A DNA stretch of 14,058 nt from Synergistaceae bacterium (GTDB lineage Bacteria; Synergistota; Synergistia; Synergistales; Aminobacteriaceae), in contig WRBZ01000007.1 of assembly GCA_009784305.1 (NCBI GenBank), positions 1-14,058 of the forward strand. Direction: 5' to 3'. Below are positions 6,618 to 13,811 of the stretch, in pieces (position 1 is the stretch's first letter; the number at the start of each line of letters is the position of its first letter). Below the pieces are notes generated by a model that was not told the DNA's origin, searched no databases, and saw only the letters and a list, made by a program, of their open reading frames with translations. A program made the position numbers and the translations under genes.

Positions 6618-6654
6618 TTATTGCTTGCCTCCTATATTTCGGGCGGAAAAAGCA

Positions 6655-6679
6655 CCCCACCCACCCTTCAGGCACCCCC
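6655..6679 (-). other. G-rich run, possible G-quadruplex, in the fliI-fliJ gap
   Basis: On the minus strand four G-runs occur: GGGGG, eight bases, GGG, T, GGG, T, GGGG. This fits a relaxed quadruplex pattern in the mRNA between fliI and fliJ. The first loop is one base longer than the usual limit of seven. The gap is the longest in fliF-motE, at 92 bases. Confidence 0.45.
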
Positions 6680-6709
6680 TTTGCAAATGGGGCAATGCCT
6701 TGCCCATAC

Positions 6710-8032
6710 TCACTCGTTTGGCGCTAATTTCAGTAACCATTTCACTGTTTCGTCAAAGTTTGATTTTTCGTTTACCTGCTGCATTAAAAAATTCCTGATA
6801 GGCTCCAGATTCTTTATAGCCCAGTCTATTTTAGGGTTGGAACCTATCTTATACGCGCCAATATTAATGAGGTCTTCCGCTTCGGCATATGTAGCCAGCA
6901 CTTCACGAACGCGTCCGGCAGCCGCGTTATGTTCATCGGAAACGATATTGGGCATAACTCTGCTTACGCTTTCGAGTGAACTGACTGCGGGATAAAAATT
7001 CTTTGAGGCAATTTTCCGCGATAACACTATATGACCATCAAGAACTCCCCGCACAGTATCCGCGACAGGTTCGTTCATATCGTCCCCTTCAACCAAAACC
7101 GTATAGACCCCTGTTATGCTTCCATATTCCGCAGCTCCTGCCCTCTCAAGCATAGCAGGTAAAAATTCAAAAACTGAAGGCGTGTACCCTCTTGTTGTCG
7201 GTGGCTCTCCTATTGCCAAACCGATTTCTCTTTGAGCGCGCGCAACTCTTGTAACGGAATCCATCATAAGAAGAACATTGTTGCCGCAATCTCTAAAGTA
7301 TTCCGCTATCGTAGTAGCTGTAAGGGCAGCGTTAAGCCTAATAAGAGCCGGCTTGTCAGATGTGGCTATAACTACCACGGAACGTTTCAACCCTTCTTCT
7401 CCAAGATCCCTTTGCAGAAATTCGCGGACTTCCCTGCCGCGTTCACCAACAAGGCCTATAACATTGATATCCGCTGTTGTATAGCGCGCCATCATTCCAA
7501 GCAAAGTGCTTTTTCCGACTCCCGACCCGGAGAAAATTCCAATTCTCTGTCCGGTACCAATGGTGAGAAGGCCATCCAACACCCTTACACCAACAGAAAG
7601 CGGAGATTCTATCATCTGCCTCCTGAGAGGGTGAGGGGGAATGGCATGAAGAGGATAAAAATCCGAAAACACAACCGGTCCCTTGCCATCAAGGGGTTCT
7701 CCCATTCCGTCGAGAACTCTGCCAAGTAAAGACTGGCCAACTCCTATGCCCAGCGGTCTATCGGTAGAAATAACTTCGCACCCTGGCCCAACTTCCCTGA
7801 GATTACCAAGGGGCATAAGGAGTACGCGATTCTCTCTGAATCCAACAACTTCAGCATCAAGAGCCTGGGAATTCTCATCACGAAAACATATTTTGCAAAA
7901 ATCTCCGACTTTAACATCAGGCCCCTGAGATTCCGCGACCAAGCCAACTACTTGAACTATTCTCCCATTGACTTTGACAAGCGGTAAATTCACAAGACGA
8001 GACTCAAAAACTTCAAGAAGCGGCAGGCTCAT
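6710..8032 (-). CDS. fliI: Flagellar type III export ATPase FliI
   Basis: FliI is the cytoplasmic hexameric ATPase that energises unfolding and export of flagellar substrates, paralogous to the F1 beta subunit. At 440 residues it is full length. The N-terminal beta-barrel domain (about 1-95) is followed by the ATPase core, with Walker A GSGVGKST (169-176), the GERGRE segment (196-201) that carries the catalytic Glu, Walker B VLLMMD (253-258), and the family signature GEPPTTRGYTPSVF (275-288). The C-terminal helical domain binds FliJ and exported proteins. The start ATG at 8032 overlaps the fliH stop (ATGA), which suggests translational coupling; its own ribosome-binding site is weak. Identification is secure. 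Confidence 0.97.
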   Translation of the reverse strand: MSLPLLEVFESRLVNLPLVKVNGRIVQVVGLVAESQGPDVKVGDFCKICFRDENSQALDAEVVGFRENRVLLMPLGNLREVGPGCEVISTDRPLGIGVGQSLLGRVLDGMGEPLDGKGPVVFSDFYPLHAIPPHPLRRQMIESPLSVGVRVLDGLLTIGTGQRIGIFSGSGVGKSTLLGMMARYTTADINVIGLVGERGREVREFLQRDLGEEGLKRSVVVIATSDKPALIRLNAALTATTIAEYFRDCGNNVLLMMDSVTRVARAQREIGLAIGEPPTTRGYTPSVFEFLPAMLERAGAAEYGSITGVYTVLVEGDDMNEPVADTVRGVLDGHIVLSRKIASKNFYPAVSSLESVSRVMPNIVSDEHNAAAGRVREVLATYAEAEDLINIGAYKIGSNPKIDWAIKNLEPIRNFLMQQVNEKSNFDETVKWLLKLAPNE

Positions 8033-9033
8033 TCTTCAAGAGCATCCTTTTCAGCATCTTTTTTCTTTCTTCTGTTCTTATCCTTATCTTTGACCAGTTC
8101 AACCGCTGATTCTTTCGAAATTTCACGATATAGATCCGCTATCTGCATTTCAATTTGTTCCATCTGTATACGCCATCTCGCGTCATATATGCCAAGATTG
8201 GTCTCGACAATGCAACTGCCGTGACCAACCCGGGAATCCGCCAAAAATTCAAGATGCTTTATTCCTCGCAAAGACTCAGTCATTTGATCCGTCTGAGATC
8301 GGATAATTTCAACATCACGAGGTGAAAGATATATCAAAATGCGATTCTTATCGCTTACGCGTTCCAATATACCTTCAAGAACAATACGGGCAGTTTGCGG
8401 ATTTAACTCAACTTCGCGGTATAACATTGATCGGAGAGTTTCTTTCCATAAACGAAGCAACCTTGCTTCATTCAATTGAACGATATCTTTGAAATTGCTT
8501 TCTACTTCCGAATGTATTTTTTCAAAAATAGAAATAAGACCTGAAAAACGTGTGCTGTATTCCGTTTCTAATTCAGCTTTCGTTTTTTCAAGTCCCTCTT
8601 TTTGCCCCTTGGCAAACCCTTCAGACTGACCTTTCTCAGATGCTTCCGAACGAATTCTCTCAGCTTCCTTAAGAATAGTAGACGCTTCAATTTTAGCCTT
8701 GTCTACTACATTTGAGCGCTCAGATTCAAATTTGCGCTGCATTTCAGCCTGAAGTTCAGCTTCACGATTCTCGAGTTCATGTTCCAATTTCCCGCATCGT
8801 GATGAAAGTTTATCGTAATTTTTTGCCGCCTCTTCCAATCTGTTTGCAAAAAGCTGTATCTGAGACTCCAGGCGGCTTATTTTGTCTTGAGCTAAATCAA
8901 GCTCATTTTCATGTTTACTCTCTTCTTGCAAGCCTTCATTTTCCAAAGGATCGATTTCTATCGATCCTATGCGTACAGCCTCAGGAAGAACCTTGACTGC
9001 ACGGATGACATTTCGGCGAATGTTACTATACAA
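8029..9033 (-). CDS. fliH: Flagellar assembly protein FliH
   Basis: FliH binds and regulates the FliI ATPase and docks it to the C ring. The 334-residue protein has a short SNIRRNVIRA lead, then a long coiled coil (about 40-130). A run of GxxxG steps follows (Gly135, 139, 143, 147), typical of FliH/YscL proteins. The C-terminal domain (about 190-310) includes ILIYLSPRDVEII and GSCIVETNLGIYDARW, the conserved FliI-binding core. A Lys/Asp-rich tail ends the protein. The start is a TTG at 9033 that overlaps the fliG stop by eight bases, chosen because the N-terminal SNxIRxxx pattern fits the family and no ATG lies nearby. The ribosome-binding region is the GGAGGGGAGAG inside the fliG end. Confidence 0.9.
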   Translation of the reverse strand: MYSNIRRNVIRAVKVLPEAVRIGSIEIDPLENEGLQEESKHENELDLAQDKISRLESQIQLFANRLEEAAKNYDKLSSRCGKLEHELENREAELQAEMQRKFESERSNVVDKAKIEASTILKEAERIRSEASEKGQSEGFAKGQKEGLEKTKAELETEYSTRFSGLISIFEKIHSEVESNFKDIVQLNEARLLRLWKETLRSMLYREVELNPQTARIVLEGILERVSDKNRILIYLSPRDVEIIRSQTDQMTESLRGIKHLEFLADSRVGHGSCIVETNLGIYDARWRIQMEQIEMQIADLYREISKESAVELVKDKDKNRRKKKDAEKDALEE

Positions 9034-10042
9034 CCAGCTCGCTCTCCCCTCCGCCGGAAGCGATCACAATTTCACCAGCCTCTTCAAGCGAACGCACAAC
9101 ATTGACTATTTTCTGTTGTGATTCTTCAACATCCTTTACACGGACAGGTCCCATAAAGTCCATATCCTCTTTAAGCATTTCCGCTGCGCGTTTTGACATA
9201 TTCCTGAAGAACTTTTCACGAAGATCTTCCGTGGCGCCTTTAAGAGCAAGGCCAAGTTCCTTAAGCTCAACCTCCCTGAGGACTCTTTGAAGCGAACGGT
9301 CATCAAGGCGTAATATATCTTCAAACACGAAGAGTCTTTTCTTTATTTCTTCAGCCAGTTCAGGATCATTTTCCTCCAGGTATTCCATTATATTTCGTTC
9401 CGTAGTTCTGTCCGCGCTGTTTATTATCGCGACTACAGCATCAACACCGCCAGCAAGTGTGAAATCTTGTCCCATAACCGTACTAAGCTTACGTTCGAGT
9501 ACCCTTTCCACCTCTCTCAGTATCTCAGGCGTTATGCGGTCCATTTTAGCGATTCTTTTCGCCACTTCAGCCTGCATTACAGCCGGCAAGCCGCTTATTA
9601 TCAAAGCTGCTTGAGCGGGGTCTAAATAAGACATAATGAGAGCAATCGTTTGCGGGTGTTCCCCTTGAATGAATCCCAATACCTGCTGCGGATCCGTATG
9701 ACGCATGAAATCAAACGGGCGAACTTGAAGACTGGCAGTGACACGGCTCAATAAGTTTTGCGCGCGTTCGGGCCCCAATGCTCTTTCAAGGATATCCCTC
9801 GCGTATTCGACTCCTCCGCGTGCCATAAACTCACGTGCCATCAGAATTTCCTGAGCTTCTTTCATTACATCCAATTTTAGCTCAGGCGGAACTTTTCTAA
9901 GATTGGCAATTTCAAGCGTAACTATTTCTATAGAAGTGTCGTCCAACAACTTATAAATCTCTGAAGCTATTTCATTTCCCAAGGTTACCATAAGGACGGC
10001 AACTTTTTCTCTACCGAGAAGGTTTGATTTTTTATTTGGCAT
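9026..10042 (-). CDS. fliG: Flagellar motor switch protein FliG
   Basis: FliG sits on the FliF MS ring as part of the C ring and takes torque from the stators. The 338-residue length is normal. The N-terminal domain (about 1-100) contacts FliF; the middle domain carries the EHPQ motif (128-131) followed by TIALIMSYLDPAQAA; a Gly-Gly hinge lies at 198-199; and the C-terminal domain (about 200-330) holds the charged torque helix around 253-285. The ATG at 10042 has AGGTGA about eight bases upstream, in the 13-base gap after fliF. The short GGGESELVV tail is a little Gly-rich. Identification is secure. Confidence 0.97.
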   Translation of the reverse strand: MPNKKSNLLGREKVAVLMVTLGNEIASEIYKLLDDTSIEIVTLEIANLRKVPPELKLDVMKEAQEILMAREFMARGGVEYARDILERALGPERAQNLLSRVTASLQVRPFDFMRHTDPQQVLGFIQGEHPQTIALIMSYLDPAQAALIISGLPAVMQAEVAKRIAKMDRITPEILREVERVLERKLSTVMGQDFTLAGGVDAVVAIINSADRTTERNIMEYLEENDPELAEEIKKRLFVFEDILRLDDRSLQRVLREVELKELGLALKGATEDLREKFFRNMSKRAAEMLKEDMDFMGPVRVKDVEESQQKIVNVVRSLEEAGEIVIASGGGESELVV

Positions 10043-10055
10043 AATGCATCACCTA

Positions 10056-11618
10056 CTAATCCTCAGATAGCCATTCATTTATTAAGTTAGCAACTTCTTT
10101 GGGATTACTGCGCGCATAAGCTTTTAACTGCTCTTCAAGTACGGATATTTCACCCTGTGCCGCTATCATATCAGGTGAAGTAAGCATTTCCTGTATAGTA
10201 GGAATATGTCTTGACTCCTGGGATGATCTGCTCAATGCAAGCATGGTTTTTCTTCTCTTCCACCAAATGGAGAATAAAATGGCGCCCAACAGGAACAAAA
10301 CAAAGCCGATTATACTTATCATAACTAAAGAAACAAGCCTGTCCTGCCTCATTTGTTCCGCTAAAGCATCCGCAAGGGTTGTTGAAAACCTCATTGACTG
10401 AACAACTAAATTATCGCCCCGCAACTCGTTATATCCAATTGCAGATGAAACTAACGCTTTTACCTCATTTATGCGCTGCTCTTCCAATTCCCCGTCAATA
10501 ATAACGGAAGCAGTCAGACGTCTTACACCTCCGGGCGTGAGGATTTCATTTCTCTCACGTGTCGTTATCTCATAATTATTTGTTCCTTCAGTCTTGCTGT
10601 AATCGCTGTTTACATTCTGAGTTGATATTGCGTACCCCGGGATATTCGTCGTAGTGCCGGGAGCTCCTCCGGGAGCCGCTCCTGTTCCCGTATAAGTTTC
10701 TTCCATGTTTTGCTGGCTGCGGAGAACCCCTCTCCCTGTATCGCCGGGAATAAATTCTTTTAACATGTTCGTTCGTTTATCGAAATCAAGGTCAACCTTA
10801 ACTCTCACAACAACTTTACCATGCCCATAAACGCGCTCAAGCATAATTCGAGCTTTTGCCTCAAGCTCTTTCTCCTGTTGACGCTCAAGCTCTCTTTGTA
10901 TGGAAGATATAGCACGACCGTCCGCGCCGCCATAAATAAATAATTCGCTGTCTATCATATCTGAAAGCATATTACCAAGCGTATCGACAACAGTGACGTT
11001 TTCTGGCAACAATCCCTGCACGCTCCCGGATACCAAGTGAACTATAGCTTTCACTTGCTCAGGCCTCATCTGAAAACCGGATCGAAGCTTCAACACAACT
11101 GTCGCGCTTGAAGGCGCCTGCTGTTCAAGGAATAAACGCTGTTCGGGAAGAACAATATTTACCTTTGCATGTTCTACAGCATCAATAAGCTTTATCGTTC
11201 TGGACAACTCTCCTTCAAGAGCCCGTCCATAGGCTACCTTTTGCTGAAACTCGCTCATCCCCATCTTCGAATTATCGAAAATTTCATATCCGATGCTTCC
11301 GCCCTTCGGTAAGCCGGCTTGAGCAAGCGCAAGCCTGGTCTCATATACCTGGTCGCTTGGAACAAATATGGCATTAGCACCGGATTCCAATCTATAATTG
11401 ATCCTGTTTTCTTTTAGATACGCTACTATAGCTCCTTGGTCATTAACGTCCAAACCCGAGAACAGAGGTTCATAGGATGGAGCGCTCCCAAAAAAGATAA
11501 TCAAAGCAAGCAGAACAATTACTCCGCTTGCTGAAAAAATTATGGACAACTTTTGCCACCCTTTAAGAGTGGCCCACAACATTAGTAATTTAGCAATAGA
11601 TTGTCTGATTTTATCCAT
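10056..11618 (-). CDS. fliF: Flagellar MS-ring protein FliF
   Basis: FliF forms the MS ring in the cytoplasmic membrane, the base for the export gate and C ring. The 520-residue protein has an N-terminal helix (about 24-44), the periplasmic ring-building domains with the family signatures YEPLFSGL, LPKGGSIGYEIFD and a VNIVLPEQRLF segment, and a second helix (about 428-452). The C-terminal cytoplasmic tail (about 453-520) ends in SNPKEVANLINEWLSED, the FliG-binding motif. The periplasmic region includes a Gly/Thr/Pro-rich loop of the sort that varies between species. The ATG at 11618 lies seven bases after the fliE stop. The start site has only a weak AGGG upstream. Confidence 0.97.
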   Translation of the reverse strand: MDKIRQSIAKLLMLWATLKGWQKLSIIFSASGVIVLLALIIFFGSAPSYEPLFSGLDVNDQGAIVAYLKENRINYRLESGANAIFVPSDQVYETRLALAQAGLPKGGSIGYEIFDNSKMGMSEFQQKVAYGRALEGELSRTIKLIDAVEHAKVNIVLPEQRLFLEQQAPSSATVVLKLRSGFQMRPEQVKAIVHLVSGSVQGLLPENVTVVDTLGNMLSDMIDSELFIYGGADGRAISSIQRELERQQEKELEAKARIMLERVYGHGKVVVRVKVDLDFDKRTNMLKEFIPGDTGRGVLRSQQNMEETYTGTGAAPGGAPGTTTNIPGYAISTQNVNSDYSKTEGTNNYEITTRERNEILTPGGVRRLTASVIIDGELEEQRINEVKALVSSAIGYNELRGDNLVVQSMRFSTTLADALAEQMRQDRLVSLVMISIIGFVLFLLGAILFSIWWKRRKTMLALSRSSQESRHIPTIQEMLTSPDMIAAQGEISVLEEQLKAYARSNPKEVANLINEWLSED

Positions 11619-11625
11619 CTACAAA

Positions 11626-11943
11626 TCAACCCTGCATTCTTGAAATTTGCTGATAAGCTTCCACCAGCTTATTACGCACCTCCATGAGCATCCTCATCGC
11701 TACCTCAGCCCGTGATGATGCAAGAACCACCTCAGAAATATCGTCTACATCTCCTGTCGCTAATCGCTGTATCAGCTTATCCGACTCTTTCTGTAAATCG
11801 TTTACTCCCTTGATTGATTCCGATAACAAACTCTCAAAAGATTTCATTCCATCAATGGAATTATAATCAATTGTTTTTCTTGTTTTATCTGACTGGTTGC
11901 TTTTTAATGCATATTTGGAAAGATCAATTCTAAAGTCACCCAT
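11626..11943 (-). CDS. fliE: Flagellar hook-basal body complex protein FliE
   Basis: FliE joins the MS ring to the proximal rod. The protein is 105 residues from the ATG at 11943, which follows a GGAGG site by six bases. A longer open frame extends to 11994, but the added 17 residues lack a family match and cross a hairpin, so it was rejected. The C-terminal half matches FliE: SFESLLSESIKGVNDLQKES, then LATGDVDDISEVVLASSRAE and a MRMLMEVRNKLVEAYQQISRMQG-like end, shortened here. It follows flgC after an 88-base gap that holds a terminator-shaped hairpin facing the plus strand. Confidence 0.93.
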   Translation of the reverse strand: MGDFRIDLSKYALKSNQSDKTRKTIDYNSIDGMKSFESLLSESIKGVNDLQKESDKLIQRLATGDVDDISEVVLASSRAEVAMRMLMEVRNKLVEAYQQISRMQG

Positions 11944-11949
11944 TTTTTT

Positions 11950-11954
11950 CCTCC
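11950..11954 (-). promoter_or_regulatory. Shine-Dalgarno site setting the fliE start
   Basis: GGAGG lies six bases before the ATG at 11943 and supports that start over the longer open frame. A TATAAT hexamer lies just upstream (11957-11962), but no -35 box is found at the right spacing, and transcription from it would give almost no leader. Confidence 0.75.
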
Positions 11955-11984
11955 GCATTATATTCAGTATATCACTAAAATAAT

Positions 11985-12014
11985 AGAGGGGCAAATCTGC
12001 CCCCCTGTTTTTTT
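11985..12014 (+). terminator. Hairpin with T-run, shaped as a plus-strand (antisense) terminator
   Basis: On the plus strand AGAGGGGCA (11985-11993) pairs with TGCCCCCCT (11998-12006) around a four-base loop AATC, with one G-T wobble. G is followed by seven T residues (12008-12014), and more T-runs follow to 12026. Read on the minus strand, the hairpin is followed by CTATTATTTTAG, which is a much weaker termination signal. It would stop transcripts running antisense into flgC, or act as a partial attenuator before fliE. Confidence 0.6.
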
Positions 12015-12031
12015 GAATTTTTTTTTAATTA

Positions 12032-12451
12032 TTATGAGCGTATTATATCAAGTGCGCCATTCCACATGGTTTTCAGCGAATCCGCGATCGCGAGATTTGC
12101 CTCATACCCGCGGCTGGCCACAAGTAAATCCGTCATTTCCCTGACAACATTTACATTGGGAAAAGCTACATACCCCGCATTATTGGCGTCAGGGTGATCC
12201 GGTTGATAAACAAGCCTTGGGGGAGTTTGGTCTGTTGCTATTTCAGTAACTCTTACTCCGCCGATATCTTCATATCCCCCGATAGCCTTATCATACATTT
12301 CAGCAAATATCGGAACCTTACGTTTATAAGGACCGCCTTCAGCAGTACGCGTAGTATTGACATTAGCAAGGTTTGAAGATAAAGCGTCAAGCCAAAGGCG
12401 ATGTGCTGTCAGTCCACTTCCTGCCACATCCATGCTTTGAAATACTCTCAT
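12032..12451 (-). CDS. flgC: Flagellar basal-body rod protein FlgC
   Basis: FlgC is one of the proximal rod proteins. From the ATG at 12451 the protein has 139 residues, close to the family norm. The N-terminal rod motif is clear (MDVAGSGLTAHRLWLDALSS, then NLANVNTTRT), as is the C-terminal one (VREMTDLLVASRGYEANLA). The ATG is preceded by GGAAGG eight bases upstream. A GTG three codons earlier (12460) overlaps the flgB stop (GTGA) but sits within that site, so 12451 is preferred. It shares a coupled junction with flgB. Identification is secure. Confidence 0.95.
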   Translation of the reverse strand: MRVFQSMDVAGSGLTAHRLWLDALSSNLANVNTTRTAEGGPYKRKVPIFAEMYDKAIGGYEDIGGVRVTEIATDQTPPRLVYQPDHPDANNAGYVAFPNVNVVREMTDLLVASRGYEANLAIADSLKTMWNGALDIIRS

Positions 12452-12456
12452 AAAGT

Positions 12457-12855
12457 TCACCTTCCAGCTATCGCGGTGCGCAGCCCGCCTAATTTTTTTG
12501 CAGCAAAACGGCTCATCGCAGTATACATCATTCTGGTTTCGGTAAGTATGGACATTTCTCTTTCGGGATCAACATTATTTCCATCAAGGCGATATTTTTC
12601 ATCGGTAACTCTGATTTCCGCAGGTTGAACCGCCGCAACGGAATGAGGAGACGTAGGAATATGCCCTTTATTCGTACGAGTCATCTTGAGTTTTCTTCCT
12701 GATTCGATAACATCACGAAGCTGATCCTCAAACGATACGTTACGCTTGGCATAACCTGGAGTATTAGCATGTGCAATATTACGGGATGTGGCAGAAAACC
12801 GCGCTGCTAAACCCTGCAAGTCCTTTTCGATAACATTCCATGTGAAATCCATCAT
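12457..12855 (-). CDS. flgB: Flagellar basal-body rod protein FlgB
   Basis: FlgB is a proximal rod protein. The 132-residue length is normal and the rod signature is present (SRNIAHANTPGYAKRNVSFEDQL), with a C-terminal segment (EREMSILTETRMMYTAMSRFAAKKLGGLRTAI) typical of the family. The ATG at 12855 lies nine bases after GGAGGG (12870-12865); a second ATG follows at once. It is the first flagellar gene after codY, and a sigma-28-like promoter lies in the 53-base gap upstream. The stop codon overlaps the region that supplies the flgC ribosome-binding site. Confidence 0.95.
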   Translation of the reverse strand: MMDFTWNVIEKDLQGLAARFSATSRNIAHANTPGYAKRNVSFEDQLRDVIESGRKLKMTRTNKGHIPTSPHSVAAVQPAEIRVTDEKYRLDGNNVDPEREMSILTETRMMYTAMSRFAAKKLGGLRTAIAGR

Positions 12856-12877
12856 GATTTTAATCCCTCCGGGTTAA

Positions 12878-12905
12878 TTTTCGGATGGAAGGAGTATAAA
12901 CTTTA
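12878..12905 (-). promoter_or_regulatory. Sigma-28 (SigD/FliA)-like promoter upstream of flgB
   Basis: On the minus strand an exact TAAAGTTT (12905-12898) is followed by twelve bases and TCCGAAAA (12885-12878). The sigma-28 consensus is TAAAGTTT, eleven bases, GCCGATAA, so all eight -35 bases and six of eight -10 bases match, with spacing one base longer. It lies in the codY-flgB gap. The start point would fall close to the flgB ribosome-binding site (12865-12870), giving a very short leader. A TATACT hexamer overlaps at 12893-12898 but has no good -35 partner. Confidence 0.5.
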
Positions 12906-12908
12906 AAA

Positions 12909-13742
12909 CTAAACTTCATCCTCTTCCTCGAAATTTTCCGGCAATCCCAGTTCCTCAACAATCAGCGGACTCAACACTCTTATATAAGTACCTTTCATTC
13001 CCAGGCTGCGGCTTTTTATAAGACCGGCGCTCTCCAATTTTCTTAACGCGCTGACTATGACGCTGCGGGTAACTTTCGCCCTATCCGCTATTTTACTTGC
13101 GATAACTACACCATCATCGCCTTTTATTCTTGCTATTATATGCTTCATAGCTTCTGACTCAGAATATGAAAGCGCCCTCATGGCCATTTGAACGGAAACT
13201 CTGTGACGTGATCTTTCCTCTATTTCGCGGCTCCTGTCATGAAGAATTTCTATTCCTACAAGAGTTGCCAGGTATTCAGCCAATAGAATATCCTTAATTA
13301 CAAAATTTTCCGCTACACGAACGAGCATAATTGTACCAAGACGTTCAAGCCCCGCTCCGTGTATGGGAACGTACAATAAATGTTTATCGCAAATTACTTT
13401 TGAGTCGTCATCGTCAAAAAGACACGCATCCTCATCACATATTTCTGTCTCTTTTATACTTTGAAGCTTTTCAGTGAATTCCTCAGGCATTACTCCACTC
13501 TTCGAAAAAAATTCTTCCAAACGCTTGGAAGAATAGCCAAGAACCCATGAATAACCTAATTTTTTAGCATCTGGGCCAAATATGTAAACATTAGAATTAG
13601 TAAAATCACATAGTAACTTTGCTAATTTACTATAATCCAAAGGATGTCCTTCGCCTCTGCTTTGAACGATCCTCCCAAATTGACGCACATTCTCCAATAT
13701 TTCGACCAATACTGGGTCATGTTCTTTAATTCTATTAACCAA
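12909..13742 (-). CDS. codY: GTP-sensing global transcriptional regulator CodY
   Basis: CodY represses or activates many genes in response to GTP and branched-chain amino acids. The 277-residue protein has an N-terminal GAF-like sensor domain (about 1-165) and a C-terminal winged helix-turn-helix domain (about 195-262). The DNA-binding helix region ASKIADRAKVTRSVIVSALR (215-234) and LESAGLIKSRSLGMKGTYI match the CodY family closely. The sensor pocket differs slightly from the Bacillus protein: aligned Arg61 is kept (Arg74), but Met62 and Phe71 appear as Leu and Met, with Pro72 kept. It is longer than the 259-residue Bacillus protein, with an insert near 100-118 and an acidic tail. The start is a TTG at 13742, with AAGGAGGG (13751-13758) eight bases upstream. 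It sits between hslU and flgB as in Bacillus. Confidence 0.95.
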   Translation of the reverse strand: MVNRIKEHDPVLVEILENVRQFGRIVQSRGEGHPLDYSKLAKLLCDFTNSNVYIFGPDAKKLGYSWVLGYSSKRLEEFFSKSGVMPEEFTEKLQSIKETEICDEDACLFDDDDSKVICDKHLLYVPIHGAGLERLGTIMLVRVAENFVIKDILLAEYLATLVGIEILHDRSREIEERSRHRVSVQMAMRALSYSESEAMKHIIARIKGDDGVVIASKIADRAKVTRSVIVSALRKLESAGLIKSRSLGMKGTYIRVLSPLIVEELGLPENFEEEDEV

Positions 13743-13750
13743 AATAAGGT

Positions 13751-13758
13751 CCCTCCTT
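13751..13758 (-). promoter_or_regulatory. Strong Shine-Dalgarno site for codY with TTG start
   Basis: AAGGAGGG lies eight bases before the TTG at 13742 and there is no ATG in frame near it. This near-perfect site supports the TTG as the start. Confidence 0.8.
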
Positions 13759-13811
13759 ACATTATTTAATATTGTACTGCCGATTTATCATAACAGAATA
13801 AAGCTGCTATT

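Noticed and set aside
7232..7729. 165-codon plus-strand open frame opposite fliI
   Set aside because: It lies wholly antisense to the strongly conserved fliI, has a composition unlike a protein family, and lacks a ribosome-binding site. It is a shadow of the coding strand.
11957..11962. TATAAT as an internal promoter before fliE (minus strand)
   Set aside because: No -35 box at 16-18 bases, and a start from it would leave almost no leader before the ATG at 11943.
11944..11994. Longer N terminus for FliE
   Set aside because: The upstream ATG lies in the hairpin region, and the ATG at 11943 has a strong ribosome-binding site and gives a normal-length protein.
12871..12886. CodY-binding box (AATTTTCWGAAAATT) before flgB
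   Set aside because: Only the half CGAAAATT fits; the best 15-base window has about six mismatches, too weak to call.
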